Shown here piece by piece: positions 46,701 through 61,500 of a stretch of 64,000 bases of DNA. Under the pieces are notes generated by a model. The model was not told the origin of the DNA. It saw only the letters and a list, made by a program, of their open reading frames with translations, and did no database searches. The position numbers and the translations under genes were made by a program. The stretch lies in assembly GCA_011316305.1 (NCBI GenBank), contig SAUG01000082.1, positions 355,411 to 419,410 on the forward strand. Direction: 5' to 3'. Source of the stretch: Rusavskia elegans. Taxonomy: Eukaryota; Ascomycota; Lecanoromycetes; Teloschistales; Teloschistaceae. The first letter of the stretch is position 1. Every line of letters starts with the position of its first letter.

Positions 46701-49700
46701 ATTTTTAATTTTTTTTATACTATTATATCTTTAAATATTTCAGTTTAAATATATATAAGGAATAGTATAGAATCGATTTTCTTATTATATTTTTCCGGAA
46801 AAAAACTAGAAATATTAGTTGTAGCGTCGAGTTAATATTATAAAATAAATAAAAAGGTAAAAATCCTATAGTTATATATATACGAATACGCGTAATAAAT
46901 AAAGCCTAGTCTAAATAAAGATTTTAAATCTTTTTCGGCTACCTGATATAGTATTTAATAAATATTTTCCTAAGAATTCTATTAAACCCCTTAACCGTAC
47001 TATTCGTTTATAGATAATAAAGCGTCGTACCTCGATATTTAACTTCTAGTAGGCGGTATACCTCGTCTATAGCTAGAATCTAAAGATTTATATTTCGATC
47101 AGTAATAATTTCTTTTAAAAAGCTATAATTATAGTAGATCCGATAAATAATAAATTCGACGAATATCTCTACTATTATATTTAGAAGCTATTAAACTATA
47201 GGCTATCTAGTAGTATAGTTAATTATTGTTATAATCTATTTATTATCTTAGTTAATTTCTAGTAAAAGACCGATAAAATCGAATTCCTAGTATTTAAAAA
47301 GATTTAACCTATCTTTCTAGATATTAGAGAGATATATTATATTCTATTTAATATCGCGAGAGATAATTGTAAGCTAATACTCGGGATAGTATTTAATATA
47401 ATATTTAATATCTTTTTTTCTTTCGGGCTACTACTATTTTATATAAATAATATCTATTATTATCTCGTACGAATCGTAACTATATTATCTATAGATATAG
47501 TCTAGAAAGTTTATACGAGCGTATACTAAAGTATAGAATACCTAACTATTTTAAAGTAAATTCCGGTACGATATTATATTATTTTTAACTCGGAAATAGT
47601 ATTTATACTTTTCTAAAATAACTTTTATTTCCGGATTACTAGATAGAATTCCGGACTCCGTATAAACTCTAATAGCGTTATTAAATAAAACTATATAATT
47701 ATCAACTTTACTAGTAAATAGCTAGAAGTTTTCTTTTTAATTTAAAATATTTACTACCGTTATTTAATTACCCGGCTTATATTTAATATTAAGTTTTTAC
47801 TTTCTAAATTCCGTAAACTAGCGAGTAAACCTTCTAGAAGATTTAGTAGTAATTTTAAAATATTATAAACTTATATACTCCATTCTAATAATTATAGTTA
47901 TTCTATTTTTAATATAGTAACGCTATCGCCGTTGAGATTTTTTAATAATAAAAAGCTTTTATTTATAGGTAACGTAGTTACGTTCTAAAGATATAAATAT
48001 CTTACTTTTAAAAATATTAGATAATTTAATACTATTAGTATTAATTTAATAGAAAATAGCGCTTTATCTAAAATCGAAAATATCCGTTTTAATAATAAAA
48101 GGTAGAGTTATATTAGACTAAATAAATACTTTATTATTTTATATAATATTTTTAATTAGATTATATATATTTCGAGCAAAGAAATTTATTTAAATTAGTT
48201 TATATTTTCTACTTTCAGAATTCTTGATTAATTTATAGAATGGCCTATATATTAGGGCGAAATCTTCTATAAATTTCCGGTAATAGATATAAAACTCTAA
48301 AAAAACAGTATATTATATACTATTTATAGCGGTAGCTAGTTTCTAATAGCTTTAACTTTTACCGTATTTATACGGACTTTTCTATTACTAATAATATATC
48401 TATAGAATTTAATATATTTTTTAAAAAAATAGATGTTTTAAAGATTTCGCGAATAGTTAGTTTTTCCCGAGTATTTCTATAATAGTTTTAATATACTATA
48501 GATAATCCTCTTTATTCTTCGAATAGATTAAAAATATTATCGAGGTAAATATCTATAAAATCGTCGAAAAACGGCTTAAATATATTATTTATTATAGTTT
48601 AAAACGTTATAGATACATTTATTAACCGAAATAGTATAACTAAAAACTTAAACTTACTAGTTTTAATATTAAAAGCCCTCTTCGTATAATCTTTTTTAAT
48701 AATATTAATCTACAAGTAACCGTTTATTAGATTAATTTTACTTAAGTATTTCGCTATTCTAATAATATTTAGATAATTTTAAATTTTAGATAAAGATAAT
48801 AGATATCTATTTTTTATAGTTATACTATTAAAGCCTCGGTAGTCGATATATATATACCAGCTACTATCTTTTTTTTTAAGTAAAAAAAACAGGCGCGTTT
48901 TAAAAAAATTAACTTAGTTAAATTAATCCTCGTTTAATAAAATATTTAATCTAATATTTCTACTCTTTATTCTATTTAGAAGATATACTAAAATATACTC
49001 GATTAATAGATCGAGTATTACCGGTTTTAATTATATAATCTAATAGTTTTTCCGGTAGTAATTTTATCGAAAAATTATTTTAAAAATAATCTAAAAATTT
49101 TAAACCGAAAACTTTATCTAATCTCTTATAGTCTATTATTTTCTAGACCGAGTTAAATTATTCCGGAATATTAGGTTCGTTTTATATAATATATAGGCAG
49201 GCCTATACGTCTTTCCTAATAAATCGTTTAAATCTTTTAAAATTAATTTCGGAAAACTCGGTTAGAGTATTTTTAAAAAGTTATAAGTAATATATATTCG
49301 AGGCGCTATATAACTAATATATAATTCTATCTTTCTAGATTTATATTTCTAGGATATTATAGTTAGGTACTAAATTATACTACTTCTAGAAGACTTTCCA
49401 AAAAATTAAATTATAGTCTAGATCTAGTACTATATAAAGAGTAGTAGTAAAAAAAATTCTATAAACTATAAAAGTTTCGTTATTTTTAAAATATCTATAG
49501 TTTTACCGCTTTCGAGCTATATTCTCTTCGATAACTACTAAAACTCTAATTCTAGGAGGTTAATAATACGCCTAGTAATAAAATTGTTAGTAGTACCTAA
49601 ATTAGTAAAGATTTCGAAGCGATTTCTATTAATTCCTAGATTAAACTATATCTAGCTATTAAAATCTAGTATTCGACCTATATATAAAAGTTATTTACTA

Positions 49701-51510
49701 TTCTATATATCTTTAAACGATAGTATTATATTATAGAAAGTAGTTAAAGTCTCTTCCGGCGTCTCTTTAGAAATTATTTCTAATTTTTCGATCTTTACTT
49801 TAACTAGACCGAGCTATTCTTCTATTATTAAAGGCTTTCTATCGGTATTATATATACGCCTAGATATATATAATACTATTTATTTTTCGATAATCTTTTA
49901 TTAGCTATTACCGATAGGCTTTTTTTTTTAAAAAAAGTTTATTCCGCGGGAATATATCCTAGAATATAAGTATTTTAGTAATCTTTTTTATAATAGTTAA
50001 ACTTTCTATAATTATAGTACTTATTTATATTATTTAATTTATCTCATTTATCTATTTTCTTCTTTTTAACTATTTCGACTTTAGCTACGGCTATATTGAC
50101 TATTTCGACTAGTATCTATCAAGTTAATCTCGGCGGTATTAAATTATTCGACTATTAAAAATACTATAGTATTTCGGTTATAATAGTATTTAATAGTAAC
50201 CTTTTTAAATATCGTTATAGTATTTATAATATTTATAAAATTTACTAATTATCTATTATATTATTATAAAGTGAAATATTTTTTACTAGTTATCTAGATA
50301 TTAGGCTTTAGATAATTAATAAAATATTTTAAAATTATAAATTCGCTAATTTAACTTTTAATATCTATATATAATTTATTAAATATAGAATAGTAGTTTT
50401 TAATATCGCTAAATTTTTTATTTTAGGTTAATTTCTACTAAATAGCTATAGCGTTTTCTATAAAATTCGATTTATTCTATTATTTTAAAAAAGCTTTTAT
50501 TAAGTACTTCTAGGAGTTTTTATCTAGATTAAAGATCTGTTTAACGTACTATAGCTTAGTATTATTAATAAAATATTAACTACTATAGAAAACGGAGTTC
50601 GTAATAGTTATATTATAAAGTAAATAGTAGAAATTATAGCGGCGGATTTAGATATAGATAATATAATAATTATATTTATAATCTTTAAAGTTAGGAGGCT
50701 TTTTATTATAGATATCCTATATTACGTAGGCTATAGAAATATTAGAAATATTAAAATAAATAGACTTATATAATAGCGGATTAGATTTTCTACTAGGAAA
50801 TCCTAGTAGCTCTAGATTAAAATTACTACGATAGGAATAATAACAATCGGAGCCGATATAGCTACTTTTATTATTTATACGAAAATAACTAAAAGGTCGG
50901 TTATATTTACTACTAGGCCTATTTTTATTATTACTATTATAAAAATCGTTATTTCCGGGAATACCTAGAGTACCCCCGAGACTAATACCTTTTCTAGAAG
51001 GGTCGTTCCCTATAGTAGAAACGGAGGCGAATTAGGTTATAAATAAATTATTTAAAAGGGTTTTATAACAGAGTTTCTAGATTATACGAACTTTAGACGA
51101 GGCTATATTTTTATTATATACTATTATTCGCTCTATACTAGTACCGAGCAAAAAGTAGAAAAAATATTTTAGTTAGAAATTTATATTCGAGTTTAGAGAA
51201 TTTTATTTATAAAGATAGGGAAAACCGATTTAAAAGAACTTTAATAATAGAATAAAGGTTAGATTATCTATAGTCTAAAAAGTTATTACTATTAGTATAG
51301 AATTCTAAACTGATTTACTATAATTATAGAAAAGTAAAGTATTTATATTTATAAGTATCTCTATATTAGGCTTATATCTATTTCTATACCCGCTTTTATA
51401 ATAAATAACCGGATTAGTTAATATCCGAATTTATATATAACTGTATAATCTATATATATATTCTATAAACCTTTAAACCGTTTATATAGTTCAGAACTCT
51501 GACCACTATA
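40786..51510 (-). mobile_element. Full-length Ty3/gypsy retrotransposon, RIP-mutated, with nested LTR element
   Basis: LTRs are 215 bp: 51296-51510 (5') and 44363-40786 (3'), the latter split by element E (40786-40871 plus 44235-44363 adds up to exactly 215). A 4-bp GTTA duplication flanks the element (40782-40785, 51511-51514). Next to the 3' LTR is a polypurine tract, AGAAAGGGGAAAG on the minus strand (44376-44364). Minus-strand reading through stops gives a zinc knuckle near 50035-49990 (original pattern C-YN-C-GKFG-H-YKKD-C) for gag, and a reverse-transcriptase block IDYRGFN near 48870-48833 (CVDYRGLN in the family). Gag, protease, RT, RNase H and integrase would run from 51.2 down to 44.4 kb, the normal gypsy order by distance. 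No frame is intact. Confidence 0.85.
40872..44229 (+). mobile_element. LTR retrotransposon copy E, nested in a gypsy LTR
   Basis: LTRs at 40872-41282 and about 43817-44229 are flanked by CCCGC (40867-40871, 44230-44234). The 5' terminus TGTTACGTCCACGATTCTAC is unmutated, which gives the original LTR start for the family. The zinc-knuckle segment lies at about 41978-42030. Overall structure and length (3,358 bp) equal copy D. Insertion in the 3' LTR of the Ty3/gypsy element 40786-51510 shows it arrived later. Confidence 0.88.
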
Positions 51511-51514
51511 GTTA

Positions 51515-52661
51515 TCTATATAAATTAAAAAAAATAAAAAAAAAAAGATATTTTTTAACTATTATTATAATCGACTTCTATCCGTATAAAATACGTTTAA
51601 GTTATATAGATATATATTTAAATAAAGCTAAAAAATAAGACTATTAGAAATCGAATCTAGATTTTCTAAATCTAGCGAGATATAACTATAATTACGGCTA
51701 GAACTATTATCTACTTATATTACAGTACCGACGAAATACTACTATAATATATCTTTAATATATATTTTTAAAAGAATATATCGGATCTAAAAATATATTT
51801 TATATCCGTTTATCTATATATATATAGCGATTATATCTAATATTAAATAAAAGCTCTAATAAATATAATCGAACTCGAATTTAACACGAGTATTCGAAGA
51901 TTATAAATAGTAAATAAACGTTCGGAATAATATATTTCCGACGCGCTAGCGATAATATAGAAATATTTTATTTAATAGAAATTTTAATTTTCTATATTTT
52001 ATTTATTCGAATATTTTTCTTTCGTTTATATAAATTTTTTACTTTTATATATATAGATATATTTCGTCTACTCTATTTAAAATATCTCCATTATTCGACT
52101 AGTAAAAATATTAAATCAAATCGTTTAAATCCAGTTTTTAAATATTTAAAAGATTATCTTATTAATACCTACGTTAAATATCGGAAAAATAAAAAAGGTT
52201 TTTTTAATTATAAAATAGTATAGCTCTTTCTATTATATTAATTTAATGTTAACTATAATAAAACTTTTGTATTTTCGATTCGGCTATTAGATATTTAATT
52301 AACGTCTGTCGTTTTACGATATAGAATAGTAAAAAACTTTTTTTAGATAACCGGAAGATTATTAAAAAGTTTATTTTGAATATTACTAATATTCTAAAAT
52401 ATATTTTTTCTTTTAATATAATATTTTAAAATTTTATACGGAAATCCGACTTATTTAAATAATTTAAAAAAATTTTAAATTCTACGATTTAGCGACTAAA
52501 AACCTACGAGTACGTTAATAAAAATTTAGTCTAAAAAAACGCCGATATATAAACTAAATAGATTTTTCAAGAAATTAAATTCCGAAAGTTTAAATTCTAG
52601 CAACTATCTACTATATTTACTTTCTTTAGCTCGATACTATATAATTTCGGTTTTTTACGTA
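51515..52661. other. A+T-rich unassigned repeat-island sequence
   Basis: Flanking DNA of the gypsy element; together with 40680-40785 it was contiguous before that insertion. A+T-rich, poor in CA/TG, no recognised ends or motifs. Confidence 0.4.
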
Positions 52662-52669
52662 GTTTCATT

Positions 52670-53871
52670 TAAACTGGCCGGTTCGAGTCGGATTTTCGTC
52701 GAACTATTAAGTATCCGACTCGATTTTAGTAATCTAATCCGAATTTAACCTACTAAACGGTCGGGTCGAATTATAGGTTCTAATCTAATTTTTAGATCAG
52801 ATTATAGATTTTAATTCGAAAATCCGATTTAAAAATCCGATCTAATCCGATTTATAACTATAGCTAACAATTAAATATAAAAGTAATTATCGATAATATA
52901 AAATAGTTTTATATTCTATTTAATAATAGTTTATATAATAGTCATCTATAAATATTAATTTATATATGGATACTAAATAGATAGTACTATTTTTTTCTAA
53001 ATAATTTTATAGATATATATTTTTTTTCTAGAATTTTTAGTTTTTAAAAATTTATTATTAACTAGCTATTATTATATTCTAGGCTATATTTCTAGACTCT
53101 ATATTAATTTTGAATGAATTTGTCGTCTTTTTAATAAATAGTAATATATTTAGTATAGATTATAGCGCTTTAATAATCTATAAAAAATAAATATAGTCGG
53201 ATATATATAGTAATATAGTAAAATAATATATTTATTTATTAGAAAAATAATTATATATTCTTCTATTATATTCTATAGAACTACTATTACTATATTTTTT
53301 AATCTATTAATTTCTTTATTTATATTTACAGTAGCGACGACGGTAAAAATTTCGCGATATAATCTAGTAAAAGATATTTTAGAATTAAAGGTTCGAACTT
53401 CGAAGCTTTTCTAATATCTATAAATTTCTCAAAAAAACGATAGTTTTAGACTTCTATTTATATTTTTTTCGATAAATTATTAACTAAATTATTTAGAATA
53501 TATTACTTTAGAGTATTACCGATACTATAATACTATAAAAAAAATTTTTATTTTTTTTTTATATTTTCCGATTCTATTTCTTTAAATCTTTACTATACTT
53601 CTATAATAAATTATTGAATATAAATAGTAATATATAGATGGTATACTATAAAAAAAGACTTATATTTTAATATTAGAATTATATTTTTATATATAATTTT
53701 AGTATTTTAGTAGATTAAACCCGGGTATCCGATCCCGATCCGGGTTCGAATCGGATAGAACTATAGAAAAGTCTAATTTAATTTAAATCGAATTAGATTT
53801 AATTATAATCTAATTCGGATCGGATCGGATTAGTTAATCTAGATTCGAAACCCGACCCGACAGCCAGTCTA
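52670..53871. mobile_element. hAT-like non-autonomous element, 1.2 kb, inverted copy
   Basis: Starts TAAACTGGCCGGTTCGAGTC (first G mutated to A) and ends CCCGACCCGACAGCCAGTCTA. Flanks GTTTCATT (52662-52669) and GTTTTACT (53872-53879) form an 8-bp duplication with two C/T differences. It is the inverted counterpart of 39475-40671, of almost the same length (1,202 against 1,197 bp), with the same end words. Confidence 0.8.
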
Positions 53872-53879
53872 GTTTTACT

Positions 53880-55563
53880 TTACTATTACCGTCTCTATTT
53901 ATTCCTCGCTTTCTTCGCAAAGGTTCCGCCCCGCTAGTAGTATCTAGATTTCTACTTTTCGAAATAGATACTATTAGCGTTCTAGCGGCGGTTTCGATAT
54001 CTATGGTTATATTACGTTCGGCAGCTATAGATCTAGATTTTTTAGATATAATATATAATCTTCTAAATAAAATAGCTAATCGGTAACGCGTCGCTAAGAA
54101 ATTATATAATACTTTTCGGAATATAATATTCGAGATTATAAATAGATATAAATTTTATCTATATCTTACTAGTACCGCTTATTATATTTTTAATAATAAA
54201 ATCAAAGGATTTTTTTAGATTCGAACGTTTATAGTAGAGTATTTTACGTCTATAATTGAACTGTCTATATCCGCTATTAAAGTTTTATTATAGGAAACTA
54301 TATTTCCGTCGTCTATCGGCCTATCTTTTTTTAAAGCGACGTCAATTTCTATAGTATAGGATTTTATACCCTTCGGCGGATTCTTTAACGACGATAATAA
54401 ATTATATCGGCTGATTCCGCCTTATATTTTAAAAGCAGAAGTTTTATTCTCTATAGTTCTTTTTTAGTTTCTATTAACTCTCTCGCGTATAGTAAAGAAA
54501 AAGCCGGAGCTTTTATTTCCTATAGCTTCTTTTTAGTCCCCGCTAATATTTTCGTATACGGTTTCGAAGGCGCCGAAAGTATCCGGATTCTAGCTTCTAG
54601 AAATTAAAACTACCGGCATTTCGGCTTTTTAAATAGTCTTTCCGATAAATATCCTAATATTTTTTACTATTCTAGAATTAATATATAAGTTTCTATAAAT
54701 ATTTCTTTCGATAGTATTTTAAAAAATTACTTTTCTAATACTATTTCCTCCGACCTTTATAGATATCTAGAGAAATAACCCGGTTTAGAATATTATTTTA
54801 AAATTAGATCGATTATATAAATATTAATATTTTTAAAAAGATCGTATTTTATATTAGAGTAAATAGTTTATAGATAAATTTAAATAAATTTAATTAATTA
54901 TATTAATCTATTTTTAAATATATATATTTTCTTTTTTTTGAAAAATTTCTATCCAAAATTATATTCAATTTTTATATAAATATATATATATTTTTTCAAC
55001 GTTATATACGGTAACGATTGTTATATTCTACGTATAAAAAAATTTTACAGTTAAAAATATATTCGTCAGGCAATATTTACAGCGTAGTCAATTATTTCTA
55101 TTTTAACTATTTCCTTTTTTATTCGCGATTACGAATCTTTTACTATATTTAAATACTATATATTTTTTCCTCGACGTTATAAATAATTATAAACATCTAA
55201 TATTTTTGCTATTTCTTTCTACTATAATACGAAATTACTACGAACAGTTATTATTCTATCTATATTTATTATAAAACCAATACTTTAACGTTCCGTTAAA
55301 TTATTAAAGTATTTTTTAATCTATATAATTTTAAAAAGATCGCTAGCTATAGAATCGCTAGCTAATATACTAGCTACTATAACTAATAGCTTTATCCGGT
55401 CGATTAGATTAAAAAGTAGTAAGAAAGTCGGATAGCGCGTTTTAAAGACGGTAAAAAGAAAATCTAAATCGAAGTCGAAATAGATTACTCTAGCTATAAC
55501 GAAATAGTCGACGACCGCGCGAGTAGATATAGTTATTACGGATACAGAAAGATATTACCGTCT
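53880..55563. mobile_element. Older transposon remnant, left part
   Basis: From about 54980 to 55563 this matches 31340-31900 (same strand) and 63100-63640 (opposite strand), so it belongs to the multi-copy element whose terminal 190 bp occur un-mutated at 20033. A coding-like stretch survives around 55430-55560 (IDYSSYNEIVDDRA in the best frame), but I cannot name the protein. The part 53880-54980 is less A+T-rich and unassigned. The element is split at 55563 by an LTR retrotransposon and resumes at 62348. Confidence 0.55.
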
Positions 55564-58500
55564 TATAACGTCCCTGTACGTTAAAGGACGTTGCGTTCGA
55601 GCCTAGCTACAGCCGTAGGCGTAGTCCGAACTACTAAATAGTAAGGGAGTCCTAGTATAGATTATCGTAACTAATCCCGTGCAGCCGCGAAGTGTAACGT
55701 CCCTGTATATCAGAGGGCGTTACGCTCGAGCCTAGCTACAGCCGTGGACGTAGTCCGAGCTACTAAATAGTAAAGGAGTCCTAGTATAGATTATTATAAC
55801 TAATCCTATATAGCCGTAGAAGTATAGTTATAATATTACGAGGTATTTTTATTATAAGGTAATTAAAAAGAGAATAGTAGTAACGTATTTAATAATTATA
55901 TTAACGACTAACGAAAGAAGCTATTTATAGAAATAATAAGCGATATATATATTAAAAATAGCTATATAGGCCGATAGTAGCTATACGCTAAAAGCCCTAC
56001 TAAAAGTAGCGGCTATAGCGGCTATAGACAGCTATAGATAATTAGGTTCGTTTATCTAGCTAATTTTCTAGGGAACCTCTATAGAATTATAGATATAATA
56101 TAGCCCCCCCTATATCGCCTTTTACCTAGTTTAGTTACTATATATAGGATATAAAAAAGGTTCTTTTTCCTTTTTTCTTTTATTTAATAAATATTTCTAT
56201 CATATATTTTTAATAAAAAAACCGTTTAAAGTCCTTTATTTATATCTAATCGAGAGAGATTAAGATACTTTTTCTATATTCTTTATATACTCGTAATATT
56301 TTAAAAAAATATAAAGTCGAGGTCGGTAGTAATACCTATAATAAATATATTCGGGCTTAGAAATTTTACGATCTTTTAATTTCTAATACTACCTATATAT
56401 TAATTAGTTACTTACTTTCTTTTACTAACCTTTATCTAGGAAAGCGTTTTAAAAATAAAAAGAATAAACTATATTCTAATATTTTAAATATTTTTAATAA
56501 ATATTCCGAAGTTCGCTATTATATCGAATCCTTTTTTAATTCCGAAAAAAAAATTCGTAATAAATATTTTATTTAGGAATCCGACCTCCGTCGACTTTTT
56601 AATAAATAAGAATATTTTATTATTTATTATCGTATTCTAGATAAATATAAAAGTAATTTTATTATTTAGAAGTAACGCGTTTTAGCCCGTTTTAATAAAA
56701 TCGATAATTCTATTATATTTTATTCCTCTGGTAGTTTTATACTAGCCGCGTAAAAGGCGTCCGTTAAGTTAATTTCTAGGTTTAGTTTAGGTAATTTAGA
56801 TTAGTTTTTAAGAGATTTTAACTTTTCTTAACCTATAGAAAATATAGGGTCCTAAAGAAAGTCTAGCGAAAAGTTCTTTTTCTACTATCTTTACGTTTTT
56901 CCTATTTAAATATCTATATTATAAGTTACTTCTGGTTTTTCCGAAAGCTCTACTAACTCCTATTTTTAAAATACTATTTTATCCTATAATAATAGCGATA
57001 ATAACCAGTCGAAGTTTTCGTTTTTAGGTTAAGCGCTAAGCTTTAGGTCTAGAGTTCTCTTATCCTAATTTACCTAACTTAGTTTATAGTATTCGATTTT
57101 ATTTATAGCGTTAATAACGTTTATATATACTTTTTTTATATAGTCTATCTATAACTATTAAATTAGTTCTCTACTTTTATTATATTTCTTCGCTAATTCT
57201 TAGAATAGTTAGTAATAATCTTTCTAAATCTACGTTTCCTATACTTTTCCGCCTTCTTTAAATTTTATATTTAAATCTTTAATTTCTTCGTATAATATTA
57301 TCGACTTAATATCTAATTCTTTATATAATAGATTTTTATAGGCTAGGAGGTATATTATCTATAGTTCTATTTTTTTACTAACTATACTTTTTTCGGTCGT
57401 TTTTCCTAAAATTAATTCTTTTTATTTATTTTTTAGAACTATATAGTCCTTCTGGCTTTCGATTATAGTAAAGTTTATTATTCTAATTAATCTATATTTC
57501 GTTTTAACTTTAATATCTAGTAATCTATTATTATATATTATTTTTCTATAGATATAACTTCTAATTTTTCCGTAAAATCTTCTTATAATTTTATTATTTT
57601 CCTCTCTATTTATAAGAGCGATTATTTATTAACCTCCGATTTTAACTTTAAATACTATAGTAAAAGGTTTCTCGGTTTTATATAACTTAAATCTGATTAT
57701 TATTTCCTTTAGTTCCTACGCTTTTTTAGGTTCTTTAAAGTACTATCCTAACCCTTCCTTATCCGATAGATAGATACGGTAATTATTATTATAGTAGACT
57801 AACCAGCTTTTTATTATATATTTATTAGTTACTTTCTTAGATAATTTTTCTATTATTTTAAACTAATTTTTAGTTATCTCTATTACTTTTTTAGTTAGGT
57901 AATTTCTTTTAAGGTATCCTATTTTTTTATATAAGTAATAAGCTTTAGTTTATAATCCTTTATTTTTAGTAGTATTAAGCTCTATTAGATCTCTTCTAGG
58001 CTTTTTTTTAGTAGGTCCTATTTTAGTAAACGCCTATTTATCTAAATATATTTCGTACTATCTAGTATCGATCCTTATTACTAGTTTAATAAGATCCGCT
58101 AGTAAGTTTGGTTCTTCGACTACTATTATAGCTTTCTTAACTCTTATATAGAATCCTTTATAGAAGTAGACTTTTAGAGCTAAATCTTCCTAGTCTATTT
58201 TATAAGCTAATATTTTAAACTAAATAGTATAAATAGCTACCGACTTCTACTATTTTAGAACTATAAATCTTCTACCCGTTATCCTATCCTTATTACTATT
58301 TTTAAAGGCTTCTTTTATAGCTATAATAAGGTTAGTAAAGATATAAAAGATTTAAGCTATTTTATTTTTCTTTTATTCTTCCGGGTTATCGAAATAGTCT
58401 TCTATTTAAAGCTATATCTAATTAAAGGTAGCTTCTCCTAGATATAATATTATAAATAAGACTTTAACCGTTTCGCTATAAATCTAGCTTACGTATAGTA

Positions 58501-61500
58501 AGAAGTAAATATTTATCTAAATAACCTATAGTTTTAAAAATCCTTTATCTTTTTTATAGATATCTGGAGTTACTACTTTAATACTATCGCTTCGGTCTAT
58601 AGGACGGGATAATAAAACTAATATAGTAGGGTAAATTATTAAAATATAACGTCCCTATATATTAGAAGGCGTTATATTTAAGCCTAACTATAGCCGTAGA
58701 TATAGTCCGAGCTATTAAATAGTAAAAAAATCCTAGTATAGGTTATTATAACTAATCCTATATAGCTATAGAGGTACGGTTATAATATTACGAGGTATCT
58801 TTATTATAAAGTAATTAAAAAGAAAATAGTAGTAACGTATTTAATAATTATATTAACGACTAACGAGAGAAGCTATCTATAGAAATAATAAGCGATATAT
58901 ATATTAAAAATAGCCGTAAGAGCCGATAGTAGTAATATACTAAGAGCCCTACTAAAAGCAGCGGCTATAGCGGCTATAGACGGCTATAGATAATTAGGCT
59001 CGTTTATCTAGCTAATCTTCCAGGGAACCTCTGTAGAATCGTGGACGTAACACGAAGGTACGGTTATAATATTACGAGGTATTTATATTAAAGAGGTAAT
59101 TAATAGAAAATAGTAGAAATATATTTAATAATTCTATTAATAACTAATAAGAAAAGCTATCTAATAGAAATAAAAGAATAAAATATATAGTAAAAGTAGC
59201 CGAGAGTATCGATAGGTAGCTATATACTAAAAGACTCTATTATAAAAATCGGCTATAGCGGCTACGGGCGGCTAAAGATAATTAGGTTAATTTATTTAAC
59301 TAATTTTCTAGCGCGCTTCTATAGAATTGTAGATATAATATAGCCCTTTCTATATCGCTTTCTACCTAGCTTTCCTATATACGGGATTTCTAAAATCTAA
59401 TTTTTCTTTTTTCTTTTATTTTTTCTTCTTTAATATTATTATTATACGTTTTCGAAAAGGTAATTATTTAAAGTCTTTCCGTTAAATTTAGTCGAAAAGT
59501 ATTATTATTCCTTTTTTTTTAGCTTTTATATTTATAATTCTTTAAAAGAATATAAGGTTAAAGTAGGTAGTAAAATTTATAGCGAGTATATTTATATTTA
59601 AAAGTTTTATAATCTTTTAATTTCTAATATTACCTATATATTAGTTTCTTTATTATCTTTCCGGCTACTAATATCCGTAGGGAAATATCTTAAAAATAAA
59701 AAAAAATAAATTTCGATCTAATATTAAGAATATTTTTAATAAATATACTAGAACGCGATATCGTATTAAATCCTTTTTAGATTCTAAAAAGAAAATTTAT
59801 AATAAATACTTTATTTAGAAGTCGGATCTCCGCCGATTTTTTAGGAAATAAAAATATTTTATTATTTATTATCGCGCTTTAGATAAATATAAAAGTAATT
59901 TTATCGTTTAGAAATAATATATATTATCTCGTTTTAACGAGTTTAATAATTCTATTATATTCTACTCTTCTATAAATTCTATACTAGCCGCGTAAAAGGT
60001 ATCCGTTAAATCTATTCCGATTTCTAATTTAATTAATTGAGATTAATTTCTAAAGGAATTTAATTTCTTTCTGCCTTTAGACTTAATAAGTATATAAAAG
60101 AATATCTAGTTAAAGTTTCCTTTATACCGTTTCTATTTCTTTATAATTAAATATATAAAAAAGTATCTAGTTAAAGATTCCTTTATATTATTTTTATTTC
60201 TTCGGAATTATATATTAATATTATAAATTACGTCAAGGTTTTCTAATATTTCTACTAAGTTTTATTTTTTAGCGACTATTTCGTCCTATAATAATAAGGT
60301 TAGAGACTATTTATTTCTTAGTTATATATTTAATATAGGGTCCGGTATTCTATTTTCTAGATATTTATTTAGCTCGGGTATTAGATTATATTCGATTTAT
60401 TTTGTTTCTTTAATAATATTCCTGTAGATTTTTTTAATATCTTCTATCTATAGTTTTTAGATTATCTTTTAAATTTTATTATATTTAAAGGCTAGTTATA
60501 TTAGAAGATAATAGTATTTTTTCTTAATTTTTATTTCCTAAACTTTTCTTCTTTATTTAAAAAGAGTATTAATCTTTTTAATTTATTTATAATCTATATT
60601 TAATCCGATATCCAGTTCGGTATATAAAAGGTTTTTATATATAAAAAGATATATTATTTATAGTTCTATTTTTTTTCCTATTATACTTTTTTATACTAGT
60701 ATTCCCGAAATCGATTCTTTCTATTTATTTTCTAGAATAACGTACTATCTAGAACTATTAATTATTATAAAATTAGACGCTCCTATAAATCTATTTTTTA
60801 TTTTAATTTCGATATTTATAATTCTATTATTTTATAAAAGATAATTTTAAATATATCCTTTATTCCAATTATATAATCTTTTTATAATTTTATTTTCCTT
60901 CTTTCTATTTATAAAAGCTATTATTTTATAGTTTCCGACTTTAATTTTAAAGGCTGTTATAAGAGGTTTTTCTATTTTATATAGTTTAAATTCTAATATA
61001 GGTTTCTTTACTACCTTTTTTAGTTCTATAAAATACTATTCCGATCCTTTTTTATTTAATAAATAGATAAAGTATTTCTTATTATAGTAGACTTTCTAAC
61101 TTTTAGTTATATATTCTCTAGCTTTTTTTCTAAGTAATTTTTCTATTACTTCGAACTAGTATTTAGTTACCTCTATTATCTCCTTATTTAGATAATTCTT
61201 TTTAAAGTATCCTGTTTTTCTATATAAATAATAAGCTTTAGTTTATAATCTTTTAGTTTCGGTAGTATTAAATTCTATTAGATTTCCTTTAGACTATTTT
61301 TTAGCGGGTCTTATTTTACTAAATATCTATTTATTAATATATTATTTATACTATCTAGTATTAATTTTTATCGCTAGCTCGATTAGATCTACTAATAAAT
61401 CGGGTTCTTTGATTACTACTATAGTTTCTTTAACTCTACTACTAAGCCGTTTAAAGAAGTAGGCTTTTAAAACTAAATCTTTCTAGTCTATTTTATAAAC

